Counted from the first letter of the stretch, positions 44,853 to 53,638 are shown. The stretch: DNA of 64,000 bases from Actinomycetospora lemnae (GCF_028737315.1 NZ_JAQZAO010000007.1:62001-126000); one strand, 5' to 3'. Numbers and translations are program-made. The notes: generated from the sequence alone by a model not told the origin.

Positions 44853-45704
44853 ATGGGGAGCGTGGAGCTCCCCGCACCGGTCCGCATCGCGCTGCCCGAC
44901 ATCGTGCTCTCGGTGCTCGACGCCGGGAGCGGCCCGGCCGTCGTGCTCCTGCACGGCTTCCCCGACCGCGCGTCGCTGTGGCGCGCGCAGGCCGAGGCGC
45001 TCGTCGCCGCCGGCTACCGGGTGATCGCCCCGGACCTGCGCGGCTTCGGCGACAGCGACCGCCCCGACGACGTCGACGCCTACCGCATCCACCGCTCGGT
45101 GGCCGACGTGCTCGCGCTGCTCGACGAGCGCGGCGTCGAGCGGGCCGCGGTGGTCGGGCACGACTTCGGGTCGGTCGTCGGCTGGGCGCTCGCCCTGCGC
45201 AGCGACCGCGTCACGCGCTACGCGGCCCTGGCCGTCGGGCACCCCGAGGCGTTCCGCGCCGCGGGCCTCGAGCAGCGGGCCCTGTCCTGGTACATGCTGT
45301 GGTTCCGGTTCCCGGGCGTGGCCGAGGAGGTCCTGCCCGTCGACGACTGGGCGCTCCTGCGCCGCTGGCTGCACCGCGACGCCGACGACGACCTCGTGCG
45401 CACGCAGATCGCCGACCTCGCCCGGCCGGGCGCGCTCGTCGCGGGCCTGAACTGGTACCGCGCCAACATCGACCCGCGCACCTTCGTCGACGAGTCCCCG
45501 CTCGGCCTGCCGCGGCTGACGATCCCGGTGCTGGGGATGCACGGCGAGGCGGACGTCGCGCTGGGCGAGGCGCAGATGACCGGGTCGGCGCGCTACCTCG
45601 ACGGCCCGTTCACCTACGTCCCCGTGCCCGGCGGTGACCACTGGCTCCCCGCCCGCCACCCCGACGCGGTCACCGACGCCCTGCTGCGCTTCCTGGCCTC
45701 GTGA
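44853..45704 (+). CDS. Alpha/beta hydrolase, epoxide-hydrolase-like
   Basis: The 283-residue protein has the oxyanion motif LLHGFPDRASLWRAQ, the nucleophile elbow VVGHDFGSVVG with aspartate as nucleophile, and the catalytic histidine in PVPGGDHWLPARH. An Asp nucleophile with HGFP is typical of epoxide hydrolases and haloalkane dehalogenases; fluoroacetate-type hydrolases are an alternative. The substrate is not known. The ATG is four bases after the FAD gene stop. The stop codon lies inside the 40-bp palindrome. Confidence 0.85.
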   Translation: MGSVELPAPVRIALPDIVLSVLDAGSGPAVVLLHGFPDRASLWRAQAEALVAAGYRVIAPDLRGFGDSDRPDDVDAYRIHRSVADVLALLDERGVERAAVVGHDFGSVVGWALALRSDRVTRYAALAVGHPEAFRAAGLEQRALSWYMLWFRFPGVAEEVLPVDDWALLRRWLHRDADDDLVRTQIADLARPGALVAGLNWYRANIDPRTFVDESPLGLPRLTIPVLGMHGEADVALGEAQMTGSARYLDGPFTYVPVPGGDHWLPARHPDAVTDALLRFLAS

Positions 45705-45740
45705 GCGAACTTTGGAGCTATAGCTCCAAAGTTCGCTCAC
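45701..45740. repeat. Perfect 40-bp palindrome with TATA centre (copy A)
   Basis: GTGAGCGAACTTTGGAGCTA is followed directly by its reverse complement TAGCTCCAAAGTTCGCTCAC. It begins with the stop codon of the hydrolase and ends six bases before the stop of the convergent gene, so it can act as a terminator for both. It is much less GC-rich than its surroundings. A diverged copy lies at 53639-53678. Confidence 0.9.
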
Positions 45741-45746
45741 AGAGGG

Positions 45747-46712
45747 CTAACGGGTGAAGACGATCTTGCCGGCCGTGACGCCGTCGAGCATCGACCGGAA
45801 GCCGTCCTCGGCCTCGGTCATCGGCAGCTCCTGGCCGATCTCCGGCGCGATGCCCGTGGCGGCGACGAAGTCGAGCAGGTCGCGCAGCTCGGACAGCGTG
45901 CCCATCGTCGAGCCGACGAGGTTCTTCTGCAGGAAGAACATCTGCGCGAGCTCGGCGGGCGGCTGGTTGCCCGACGTCGCGCCCGAGCAGACGATCGTGC
46001 CGCCGGGCACGAGCGCGCGCACCGAGTGCTTCCAGGTCGCCTCGCCGACGGTCTCGAACACCGCCTGCACCTTGCCCGGCAGCTTCCCGTTCGACTCGAA
46101 CACCTGGTGCGCGCCGAGGCGCAGGGCGAGCTCGCGCTTCTCGTCGGTGCGCCCGGTGACCCAGACCTGCATCCCGGCCGCGCGCCCGAGCTGGATCAGC
46201 GCCGTCGACACCCCGCCCGACGCGCCCTGCACGAGCATCGTCTGCCCGCCGCGCAGGCCCGACTTGGTGAACAGCATCCGGTAGGCGGTGAGCCATGCCG
46301 TCCCCATGACCGCGCCGGCCGTGGCCGTCATGCCCTCCGGGCGGGGCAGCGCGTTGCGCTTCGGGACGACGACGTAGTCGGCGAAGCTGCCCTGCGCCCA
46401 CTCGGTGAGCATCTTGCGGGACGGGTCGAGGGTCTCGTCGTCCTTCCAGTCCGGATCGCCCATGAGCGAGTGCAGGACGACCGGGGTGCCGTCGTCGAGG
46501 GTCCCGGCGCCGTCGCAGCCCAGGATCATGGGGAACTGGTCCTCCTTGATCCCGACGCCGCGCAGCGTCCACAGGTCGTGCATGTTGAGGCTCGCCGCCT
46601 CGACCTTGACCCGCACCCAGCCCTCGGGGACCTCGGGATCGGGTCGCTCGCCCACCACGAGGGAGGCGAGCGGGTCGTCGGCGTTGGGCTCGGAGGCGTA
46701 GACCGCGAACAT
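45747..46712 (-). CDS. Zinc-type alcohol dehydrogenase-like / quinone oxidoreductase (MDR family)
   Basis: The 321-residue medium-chain reductase has a GroES-like N-terminal fold (VRVKVEAASLNMHDLWTLRG), PMILGCDGAGTLDDG and the Rossmann motif MLVQGASGGVSTALIQLGRA. No structural zinc cysteine cluster is seen. It probably reduces an enone or quinone with NADPH. I start at ATG 46712, 13 bases after a TAGGTT box on the minus strand; the longer frame would cover that box. Confidence 0.87.
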   Translation of the reverse strand: MFAVYASEPNADDPLASLVVGERPDPEVPEGWVRVKVEAASLNMHDLWTLRGVGIKEDQFPMILGCDGAGTLDDGTPVVLHSLMGDPDWKDDETLDPSRKMLTEWAQGSFADYVVVPKRNALPRPEGMTATAGAVMGTAWLTAYRMLFTKSGLRGGQTMLVQGASGGVSTALIQLGRAAGMQVWVTGRTDEKRELALRLGAHQVFESNGKLPGKVQAVFETVGEATWKHSVRALVPGGTIVCSGATSGNQPPAELAQMFFLQKNLVGSTMGTLSELRDLLDFVAATGIAPEIGQELPMTEAEDGFRSMLDGVTAGKIVFTR

Positions 46713-46719
46713 GTCCCGC

Positions 46720-46725
46720 AACCTA
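46720..46725 (-). promoter_or_regulatory. Candidate -10 box (TAGGTT) of the MDR gene
   Basis: TAGGTT on the minus strand begins 13 bases before the ATG at 46712, again the leaderless pattern. The divergent hydrolase gene starts at 46813. Confidence 0.5.
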
Positions 46726-46812
46726 TCCGGGACGGCTCGCGGCACGCCCGATGAGTTCGGGCGCCGCGCGGAGTTGACACCGGTGACGACACCCCGCACC
46801 GAGGAGCCCCCC

Positions 46813-47580
46813 ATGACCAGCCCCACCGCCACCGGCGCCCGCGCCCCGCTGCCCGGCCTCGACGTCTACTACGAGGACCACGGCGCGGGCGACCCGCTCG
46901 TCCTGCTCCACGGCGGCGCGCAGACCCTCGACCTCAGCTTCGGCGCCCTCATCCCGCTGCTGACCCCGCACCACCGGGTCGTCCCGATCGAGCTCCAGGG
47001 CCACGGGCGCACCCCCGACCCCGACGACCGCGAGATCACGCTGGCGCGGATGGCCGACGACGTCGTCGGTGTCCTCGACCACCTGGGCCTCGCGCGTGCC
47101 GACGTCCTCGGCGCCAGCTGGGGCGGGCTCGTCGCGCTGGAGACCGCGGTGCGCCACCCCGACCGCGTCGACCGGCTGGTGCTCGCGGCCGTGCACACCC
47201 GCAAGGACGGCTACCACGCCGAGATCCACGACCCGTCGACCTACGCGACGTCCACCCGCATGCCGACCGAGGAGGACTTCGGCGCCATGGTCGCGGAGTA
47301 CGAGCGGTACGGGCTGTCCACCTTCGAGCAGGTGGTCACGAAGCTCGACCCGATCGTCACCGCGGAGGAGAACTGGACGCCCGCGCAGCTCGCCGGCGTC
47401 ACGGCCCGCACGCTGGTGATGATCGGCGACCACGACTTCGTGCGCGTCGACCACGCCGTCGCCATGGCCGACGCGATCCCGGACGCCGCGCTGGCCGTCC
47501 TCCCGCGGACGAAGCACACCGAGGTGGTCGGCCGGGTCGGGATCGTCGCCCCGATCCTCGAGGACTTCCTGGCCCGCTGA
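46813..47580 (+). CDS. Alpha/beta fold hydrolase (serine type)
   Basis: The 255-residue protein has VLLHGGAQTLDLSFG, the nucleophile elbow VLGASWGGLVALE (Ser), an aspartate in VMIGDHDFVRVDH and histidine in PRTKHTEVV. This is the serine carboxylesterase/lactonase or C-C hydrolase type. The substrate is unknown. ATG 46813 is preceded by GAGGAG; the frame is open upstream to 46711 across the divergent promoter region. Confidence 0.85.
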   Translation: MTSPTATGARAPLPGLDVYYEDHGAGDPLVLLHGGAQTLDLSFGALIPLLTPHHRVVPIELQGHGRTPDPDDREITLARMADDVVGVLDHLGLARADVLGASWGGLVALETAVRHPDRVDRLVLAAVHTRKDGYHAEIHDPSTYATSTRMPTEEDFGAMVAEYERYGLSTFEQVVTKLDPIVTAEENWTPAQLAGVTARTLVMIGDHDFVRVDHAVAMADAIPDAALAVLPRTKHTEVVGRVGIVAPILEDFLAR

Positions 47581-47601
47581 CCGGCGTCGGACACGCCCGC
47601 G

Positions 47602-47607
47602 TACCGT
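47602..47607 (+). promoter_or_regulatory. Candidate -10 box (TACCGT)
   Basis: TACCGT begins 13 bases before the GTG at 47615, again the near-leaderless spacing. Confidence 0.45.
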
Positions 47608-47614
47608 CGACGGC

Positions 47615-47860
47615 GTGCTGCGAGCCGTCGCGACCTGGTGGGACGGCGTCGAGCTGTGGCTGACCCAGCTCGACTTCGCCGTCCAGGTCGTCCTCGTCGT
47701 GGCCGTGGTCGGGCCGGTGTGCTGGGGCGCGGCCGCGGTCATCGACACCGTCGTCGAGCGCTCCGTGGCGGCGCGCCTGGAGGCCGCCGAGCGCCGGGCG
47801 GAACGGCGGGCAGACCAGCAGGCGGAGACCCGGGCGGACGTCTCCACCGGGGAGCCCTGA
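47615..47860 (+). CDS. Small hypothetical membrane protein
   Basis: The 81-residue protein has one hydrophobic span (FAVQVVLVVAVVGPVCWGAA, about 22-42) and a helical, Arg/Glu/Ala-rich tail (RLEAAERRAERRADQQAETR) that may form a coiled coil. I recognise no family. The start is GTG with a -10-like box nearby. Confidence 0.6.
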   Translation: MLRAVATWWDGVELWLTQLDFAVQVVLVVAVVGPVCWGAAAVIDTVVERSVAARLEAAERRAERRADQQAETRADVSTGEP

Positions 47861-47865
47861 GCCCC

Positions 47866-47949
47866 GTGGACCGGCGCACCGCCCGGATCTGGGTCTCGCT
47901 GACCCTGATCGCCCTGCTCGTGCTCGTGATCGTCGTCAACCTCGTCTGA
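47866..47949 (+). CDS. Putative 27-residue single-span membrane peptide
   Basis: From GTG 47866 the frame reads VDRRTARIWVSLTLI then ALLVLVIVVNLV and stops at 47949. It is a short basic head and one hydrophobic helix, five bases after the previous stop. The reading is typical of a small membrane protein, but its shortness leaves doubt. Confidence 0.5.
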   Translation: MDRRTARIWVSLTLIALLVLVIVVNLV

Positions 47950-47955
47950 CGGGCG

Positions 47956-48747
47956 CTACTCCTGCGGGACCCAGGACGGCGCGCGCTTCTCGGCGAACGC
48001 GGCCATGCCCTCCTGACCCTCCTCGGAGGCGAAGAACTCCGAGGACAGGGCGAGCATCGCCTCGAGGTCCTGGGCGAGGTGCTCGCCACGGTCGCGGCGC
48101 AGCATCGCCTTCGTCGCCGCGAGGGCGCGGGGCCCGCCGCGGGCGAGCATGTCGGTGTACCGGGCCACCTCGGTGTCGAGGCCGTCGGCGTCCACGGCGC
48201 TGTTGATCAGGCCGATGGCGGCGGCGCGGTCGGCGTCGAAGGTCTCGCCGGTGAGCATCAGCTCGTGCGCGGCGCGGGGGAGCAGGCGGGGGAGCACGGT
48301 CGCCGAGATGACGGCGGGGACGACGCCGATGCGCACCTCGCTGAAGGCAAAGGTGGCCTCCCGGGCGGCGACGGCGATGTCGCACGCGGAGACCAGGCCG
48401 ACCCCGCCGGCGCGGGCCGGACCGGCCAGCCGGGCGACGACGGGCGTGTCGGAGTACCAGAGCGCGGTGAGGATCGCGGGGAACTCGTTGACGCCCTGGT
48501 CGGACGAGCCGGCGCCGCGGGACTCGCGCAGGTCCATGCCCGAGCAGAACACCGGGCCGGTGTGGGTGAGGACGATGACGCGCACGGCCTCGTCGTCGAT
48601 GGCCGTGTCGAGGTGCGCGGTGAGCTCCCGGCGCAGCTGGGCGGACAGGGCGTTGCGGTTGCGCGGCGAGTCGAGGGTGATCGTCGCCGTGCCGCCCGCG
48701 ACGTCGAGGTGCACCAGTTCGTCGTGATCCTCAGCCATGCCGGTCAC
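47956..48747 (-). CDS. Enoyl-CoA hydratase/isomerase family protein
   Basis: The 263-residue crotonase-fold protein has TATITLDSPRNRNALSAQLR, the oxyanion segments CSGMDLRE and PARAGGVGLVSACD, and FSEVRIGVVPAVIS. It probably hydrates or isomerises an enoyl-CoA in fatty-acid or related breakdown. The usual first catalytic glutamate lies in ARAGG... where many hydratases have E; here alanine/arginine occupy it, as in isomerase-type members. The start is ATG 48747 or 48738. Confidence 0.88.
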   Translation of the reverse strand: MTGMAEDHDELVHLDVAGGTATITLDSPRNRNALSAQLRRELTAHLDTAIDDEAVRVIVLTHTGPVFCSGMDLRESRGAGSSDQGVNEFPAILTALWYSDTPVVARLAGPARAGGVGLVSACDIAVAAREATFAFSEVRIGVVPAVISATVLPRLLPRAAHELMLTGETFDADRAAAIGLINSAVDADGLDTEVARYTDMLARGGPRALAATKAMLRRDRGEHLAQDLEAMLALSSEFFASEEGQEGMAAFAEKRAPSWVPQE

Positions 48748-48886
48748 TGTGACACGGACCGGATCGCCCGCCCGCGGGTGACGCGCGAGCGCACCGGGGT
48801 GCGACGTGCGTACCCGCGCCCTGCGCGACCCGGCCGCCCACGGGGCCCGGGAGGTCGGCCGCTGCGTGCCGGTCGACGAGTTCCTG

Positions 48887-49891
48887 TCACCGCCCGGACC
48901 CCACCGGCCGCCACCGCAGGGGCCGGGGGAGCACGACGATCTTCCCGGTGGCCCGGTCGCCCTCCATGATCGAGTGGGCGTCCCGGATGCGTTCGATCGG
49001 GAACACCTGCCCGAGCGGGACGGTCGCGCGCCCGGCGGCGACGTCGTCGAGGAAGCCCTGCAGCACGGACGCGGGGAGGTCGGTCGCCTCGCCGCCGTAG
49101 GCGGTCAGCCGGACCCCGCGCGGCAGGTAGTCGATGGGGTAGAAGTCCGGCACGGTCCACCGGTTCGACAGCATTCCGGCGAAGCACACGACGCCGTGCC
49201 GACGCGTCGCGCGCAGGGTGTCGGGCAGCGTCGGGGTGCCGACGAGCTCGAGCGCGGTGTCGACGCCGTCGCCGAGCACCTCGTGCACCTGCGCGGCGAC
49301 CTCGCCGTCGTCGACGAGCACGTGGTCGACACCGAGCGCGCGCAGCCGCTCCGCCTTGGACTCCGAACGGGTCGTCGCGAGCACGGTCAGGCCGCGGGCC
49401 TTCGCGAGCACCGCGGCCGCCATCCCCACCGACGACGTCCCGCCGCGCACCAGCAGCGACTGGCCGGGCCGCACGTCGAGGCCGTCGGTCAGGGCGCCGT
49501 GCGCGGTCTGCAGCATCTCGGGCACCGCGCCGATGGTGGGCCAGGGCAGGTCGCTGTAGAACGCGATGACCTGCGACGCCGGCACGCAGGTGTACTCGGC
49601 ATAGCCGCCGTCGAACGTGCGGCCCATCCCGCCCATCATCGTCACGACCTGCTGCCCGGGCACGAACTCGCCGCCGGGGCAGACCGCCACCACGCCCGCC
49701 GCCTCGATGCCGGGCACGCGCGGGAACGTCACGCCCTCGGCGAGCCCGAGGCGGGTGTGCAGCTCGGAGCGGTTGATGCCGAACGCCTTGACCGCGATGA
49801 GCACCTGGCCCGGCTCGGGCTCCGGGACGATGAGGTCCTTGATCTGCAGGGCGGTCAGGTCGCCCGGCCCGCTGAGCACCACCGCGCGCAT
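48887..49891 (-). CDS. Zinc-binding dehydrogenase-like quinone oxidoreductase (MDR family)
   Basis: The 334-residue protein has MRAVVLSGPGDLTALQIKDL, the GroES-like fold (IAVKAFGINRSELHTRLGLA), a Rossmann motif LLVRGGTSSVGMAAAVLAKA and RPLRWRPV at the end. It resembles NADPH:quinone reductases without a zinc site. It is the second MDR enzyme in this region and not close in sequence to the first. The ATG at 49891 gives the standard N-terminus. Confidence 0.88.
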   Translation of the reverse strand: MRAVVLSGPGDLTALQIKDLIVPEPEPGQVLIAVKAFGINRSELHTRLGLAEGVTFPRVPGIEAAGVVAVCPGGEFVPGQQVVTMMGGMGRTFDGGYAEYTCVPASQVIAFYSDLPWPTIGAVPEMLQTAHGALTDGLDVRPGQSLLVRGGTSSVGMAAAVLAKARGLTVLATTRSESKAERLRALGVDHVLVDDGEVAAQVHEVLGDGVDTALELVGTPTLPDTLRATRRHGVVCFAGMLSNRWTVPDFYPIDYLPRGVRLTAYGGEATDLPASVLQGFLDDVAAGRATVPLGQVFPIERIRDAHSIMEGDRATGKIVVLPRPLRWRPVGSGR

Positions 49892-49948
49892 CCTCGCCAC
49901 GGCGACGATCCTGCCGCCCGGGCGAGGATCACGGGAAGCACGGAGCAC

Positions 49949-50698
49949 TCACGCCAGGCACTCGGCGAGCAGGCCCACGACGTCGTCCCACGCCCGCTGC
50001 GCGTGCCGCGCGTGGTACCCGACGCCGGGGAGCACGGCCTGGCCGTACTCGCCGTCGGTGGTGACCGACCCGTCGGGGTTGGTCGGCGGGTGGTGGAAGG
50101 CGTGCTGCGCGCCGCCGTAGACCACGAGGCGCCAGTCGACGCCCGCCTCCTGCATCTCGGCGGCGAAGGCCTCGCGCTGCGCCGGCGGCTGGATCGGGTC
50201 CTCCGACCCGACGCCGGCCCACACCGGGCAGGGGATGTTCGCGGCCTCGCCGGGCCGGCCCGTGATCAGCCCGTTGACGGTCGCGATCGCCCGCAGCGGG
50301 ACGCCGGCGCGCCCGAGCTCCAGCCCGATCGCGCCCCCGGTGCCGTAGCCGATCGCGGCGACGCGGTCGGGGTCGGTGCGGGGCTCGGCGCGCAGCACGT
50401 CGAGCGCCGCGTGCCCGATGTCGCGCAGCCGCTCGGGGTCGCCGAGCAGCGGCATGACGCGCGCCAGCATCTCCTGGGGGTCGTCGAACCACCGCCCGCC
50501 GTGGATGTCGAACGCCAGCGCGACGTACCCGAGCTCGGCCAGCGCGTCGGCGCGGCGGCGCTGGAACGCGTTGAGCCCCGGCCCCTCGGGTCCGACGAGG
50601 ACCGCGGGGCGCGGGCCGTCGCCGCTCGGCAGCGCGAGGTGGGACACCATCGTCAGCCCGTCGGCCGGGTACTCGACCGAGCGCGTGGTCACCGTCAT
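49949..50698 (-). CDS. Dienelactone-hydrolase-like protein with altered nucleophile position
   Basis: The 249-residue alpha/beta hydrolase has VEYPADGLTMVSHLALPSGD, YVALAFDIHGGRWFDD, AGVGSEDPIQPPAQREAF and the catalytic histidine in YGGAQHAFHHPP. At the nucleophile elbow, where the family has G-x-C-x-G-G, the sequence is IGYGTGGAIGLEL. The Cys (or Ser) position is Gly. The same GYGTGG motif may occur in related mycobacterial proteins (from memory), so it is probably a conserved subgroup, not a sequencing error. It may be a binding protein or use another residue. A TAGCGT box lies 13 bases before the ATG. Confidence 0.85.
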   Translation of the reverse strand: MTVTTRSVEYPADGLTMVSHLALPSGDGPRPAVLVGPEGPGLNAFQRRRADALAELGYVALAFDIHGGRWFDDPQEMLARVMPLLGDPERLRDIGHAALDVLRAEPRTDPDRVAAIGYGTGGAIGLELGRAGVPLRAIATVNGLITGRPGEAANIPCPVWAGVGSEDPIQPPAQREAFAAEMQEAGVDWRLVVYGGAQHAFHHPPTNPDGSVTTDGEYGQAVLPGVGYHARHAQRAWDDVVGLLAECLA

Positions 50699-50705
50699 GA
50701 CCGGG

Positions 50706-50711
50706 ACGCTA
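50706..50711 (-). promoter_or_regulatory. Candidate -10 box (TAGCGT) of the dienelactone-hydrolase-like gene
   Basis: TAGCGT on the minus strand begins 13 bases before ATG 50698. It is identical in sequence and spacing to the comEA box. Confidence 0.5.
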
Positions 50712-50856
50712 GGGACCGCACGCCTCGCACGGGCCCGTGTTCGCGGCCGGCGGACGGTGCGCTACACGCGGCGTAGGCGTTGCCGGGCTCCGGGACGATC
50801 CTCGCCCGGTTCCGTGGCGGCCGCGACGACCCTGCCGCGCAGGGCTGCGCGGGACC

Positions 50857-52230
50857 TCAGGACGACGCCGGTCTCTCAGCCCGGCCGAAGCCCGCGTCGG
50901 CGCTCAGGTCCCGGTCGCGGGTCTCGCGATAGGACAGGACGGCGACCAACGTCAGCACCGAGCTCGCGGCGACGTAGGCCGCGATCGCGTAGCCGGTGCC
51001 GAAGGCCGAGAGCAGGGCCACCGAGATGATCGGCGCGAGCCCGCCCGCGGCCACCGAGGCCAGCTGGTAGCCGATGGACACACCCGAGTAGCGGACCTTC
51101 GTGCCGAACAGCTCGGACAGGAAGGCCGCCTGCGGCCCGTACATGGCGCCGTGCAGGACGAGGCCGACGACGACCGCGAGGGCGGTGAGGGCGAAGCTCT
51201 CGGTGTTGAGCAGGGCGAAGAACGCGAACGCCCAGAGGCCCACCCCGGCGGCGCCGAACACGTAGACCGGCCGGCGCCCGACCCGGTCGGAGACCGCGCC
51301 CCAGAGCGGGATCGTCACGACGTGCACCGCGGCGCCGATGAGGACCGCGCCCAGCACGAACGACGACGGCAGACCGAACTGCTGGGTCATGTAGGTCGAG
51401 ATGACGATCGTGAAGATGTAGTAGGAGACGTTCTCGGCGAAGCGCGCGCCCATCGCCGTGACGACCTCGCGGGGGTAACGACGGAACACCTCGAGGATCG
51501 GCATGCTGTCCTTCGCGGTGGTCCCGTCCGTCCGCTCCGCGGCCGCCGCGGCCGCGCGCTCCTGGGCCTGGCGGAACACCGGTGACTCCTCGACCGAGAG
51601 CCGCACGTAGAGCCCGATGCCGATGAGGATCGCGGAGAGCAGGAAGGGGATGCGCCAACCCCAGTCCTGGAAGGCCGCCTCGGACTGCACGACGGCCAGC
51701 AGCGCGAGCAGGCCGTTGGCGAGCAGCTGCCCGGCGGGCGCCCCGGCCTGCGGCCAGCTCGCCCAGAATCCGCGACGCTTGGGGTCGCCGTGCTCGGAGA
51801 CGATGAGCACCGCTCCGCCCCACTCGCCGCCGAGCGCGAAGCCCTGGATCAGGCGCAGGAGCACCAGCAGCAGCGGCGCGGCGAGACCGATGGTCGCGTA
51901 GCCGGGCAGCAGGCCGATGAGGAACGTCGAGACGCCCATCATCATCAGGCTGACGACGAGGAGCTTCTTGCGACCGATCTTGTCGCCGTAGTGACCGAAG
52001 ACGAGCCCGCCCAGCGGCCGGGCGATGAAGCCGATCGCGAAGGTGCCGAAGGACAACAGGGTGCCCGCGACGGGGTCGGCGTCGGGGAAGAACACCGCGG
52101 GGAAGACGATCGCCGCGGCGACGCCGTAGAGGAAGAAGTCGTACCACTCGACGGTGGTGCCGAGCATGCTCGCGGCGACCACCTTGACGATGGGCGTGCG
52201 GGAGGGTGCCCGTGATGGCGACGCGCTCAT
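50857..52230 (-). CDS. MHS-family major facilitator transporter (metabolite:H+ symporter)
   Basis: The 457-residue, 12-span MFS protein begins AASMLGTTVEWYDFFLYGVA, the MHS signature, with the loop 2-3 motif GHYGDKIGRKKLL and LIQGFALGGEWGGAVLIVSE. The loop between spans 6 and 7 carries an Ala-rich segment. Relatives carry shikimate, proline/betaine, citrate or alpha-ketoglutarate; the substrate here is not determined. The ATG at 52230 has TACGGT about 14 bases upstream. Confidence 0.92.
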   Translation of the reverse strand: MSASPSRAPSRTPIVKVVAASMLGTTVEWYDFFLYGVAAAIVFPAVFFPDADPVAGTLLSFGTFAIGFIARPLGGLVFGHYGDKIGRKKLLVVSLMMMGVSTFLIGLLPGYATIGLAAPLLLVLLRLIQGFALGGEWGGAVLIVSEHGDPKRRGFWASWPQAGAPAGQLLANGLLALLAVVQSEAAFQDWGWRIPFLLSAILIGIGLYVRLSVEESPVFRQAQERAAAAAAERTDGTTAKDSMPILEVFRRYPREVVTAMGARFAENVSYYIFTIVISTYMTQQFGLPSSFVLGAVLIGAAVHVVTIPLWGAVSDRVGRRPVYVFGAAGVGLWAFAFFALLNTESFALTALAVVVGLVLHGAMYGPQAAFLSELFGTKVRYSGVSIGYQLASVAAGGLAPIISVALLSAFGTGYAIAAYVAASSVLTLVAVLSYRETRDRDLSADAGFGRAERPASS

Positions 52231-52385
52231 GAGCGGGAACCGTAGGCGTCCGGATCGTCCTGTACATCACGGAAGCCCGGCTTTCGTCCACCCAGTGCTG
52301 CCCGAGGGGTCGTCTGCACGATCACCTGCCCCGTGTCGGCGGAACGCTCGCGCTGCAGAGGTGCGACGTCCCGCCCGGGCCGACC

Positions 52386-52405
52386 GTCCCCCACCCGGGT
52401 GGGAC
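52386..52405 (-). terminator. Hairpin after the PLP lyase gene
   Basis: GTCCCCCACCCGGGTGGGAC, centred on the perfect palindrome CCACCCGGGTGG (52391-52402), lies just beyond the stop at 52408. Confidence 0.55.
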
Positions 52406-52407
52406 GA

Positions 52408-53610
52408 TCACGCACGGATCGTGTCCAGCGCGGCCGCGAGGTCGGCGATGAGGTCGTCGGGGTCCTCCAGCCCGACCGAGAAGCGCAGGTGCCCGTAGCG
52501 GCGGAACTCCTCGGGCCAGCGCGCGGCCCGCGCCCCGGTGGTGCCGACGTGGACGATGAGGCTCTCGTCGTGGCCGAGCGAGACCGCGGAGGTGACGACG
52601 CGCAGGTCGGCGACGAACCGGTTCTGCAGCGCGGCGTCGCCGTCGAGGGCGAAGGCCATCATCCAGCCGTGGCCGCGCCCGCCGAGCTGGCGCGTCGCGA
52701 GCGCGTGCTGCGGGTGGTCGGGCAGGCCGGGGTAGGTCACGTAGGCGACGGCCGGGTGGTCGGCGAGGAACTCCGCGACCCGCTGCGCCGACGTGACGTG
52801 CTGGCGCAGGCGCAGCGGCAGGGTGATCGCGCCCCGGGAGATCAGCCAGGCGTTGAACGGCGAGACCACGCCGCCGACGTCGACCATCGCCTCGGCCCGG
52901 ATCGCGTCGATGTGCTCCCGGGCGCCGACGACCACGCCGCCCATCGCGTCACCGTGCCCGTTGATGACCTTGGTCAGCGAGTGCACGACGAGGTCGGCCC
53001 CGTCGGCCAGCGGCCGGTAGAGCGGGGGCGGGGTGAACGTGGAGTCCACCGACAGCAGCGCCCCGCCGCCGTGCGCGATCTCCGCGACGGCCGCGATGTC
53101 GCACACCCGCGTCGTCGGGTTGGCGATGACCTCGGTGTGCACGAGCTTCGTGTTCGGGCGCATGGCCGCCCGAACGACGTCGGGGTCGCTCGTGTCGACG
53201 AACGTCGCCTCGACGCCGTAGCGCGCCGGCAGGATGTCGGCGAAGAGCCGCCAGCTCGCCTCGTAGGTGACGTCGGAGACCACCGCGTGGTCGCCGGTGC
53301 GCAGGAACGTGAAGAACACCCCGTGCAGCGCGGCGACACCGGTCGCGAGCACGACGGCGTCCTCACCGCCCTCGAGCAGCGCGAGCTTCTGCTGCAGCGC
53401 GCGCTGGTTGGCCCCGGTGTTGCGGGTGTAGAGCGGCACGTCGAACCCCGACCACGACAGCTCCTCGGGGTTCTCCGGCAGCGCGTAGGAGTTCGCCATG
53501 ACGATCGGCGTGCGGATCGCCCCGCTCCCCGCGTCGACGGCGTTGCCGGCGTGCACGGCCTGCGTCGCGAACCCGAGGGTGTCGGGGTGGCGCTTGTCGG
53601 GGCGGGTCAC
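52408..53610 (-). CDS. Cys/Met-metabolism PLP-dependent enzyme (gamma-lyase/cystathionine lyase-like)
   Basis: The 400-residue fold-type I PLP enzyme has FATQAVHAGNAVDAGSGAIR, YTRNTGANQRALQQKLALLE, and the PLP lysine in VHSLTKVINGHGDAMGGVVV. Candidate activities are cystathionine gamma- or beta-lyase, methionine gamma-lyase or O-acylhomoserine sulfhydrylase. Several usual residues (YxRxxNPT, HSxTKY) are altered, so the substrate is uncertain. Closeness to DszA/NtaA monooxygenases suggests sulfur metabolism. The gene lies downstream of palindrome copy B. Confidence 0.88.
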   Translation of the reverse strand: MTRPDKRHPDTLGFATQAVHAGNAVDAGSGAIRTPIVMANSYALPENPEELSWSGFDVPLYTRNTGANQRALQQKLALLEGGEDAVVLATGVAALHGVFFTFLRTGDHAVVSDVTYEASWRLFADILPARYGVEATFVDTSDPDVVRAAMRPNTKLVHTEVIANPTTRVCDIAAVAEIAHGGGALLSVDSTFTPPPLYRPLADGADLVVHSLTKVINGHGDAMGGVVVGAREHIDAIRAEAMVDVGGVVSPFNAWLISRGAITLPLRLRQHVTSAQRVAEFLADHPAVAYVTYPGLPDHPQHALATRQLGGRGHGWMMAFALDGDAALQNRFVADLRVVTSAVSLGHDESLIVHVGTTGARAARWPEEFRRYGHLRFSVGLEDPDDLIADLAAALDTIRA

Positions 53611-53638
53611 GCCGGGGATGGTGTCACTCCGGCTGGTC

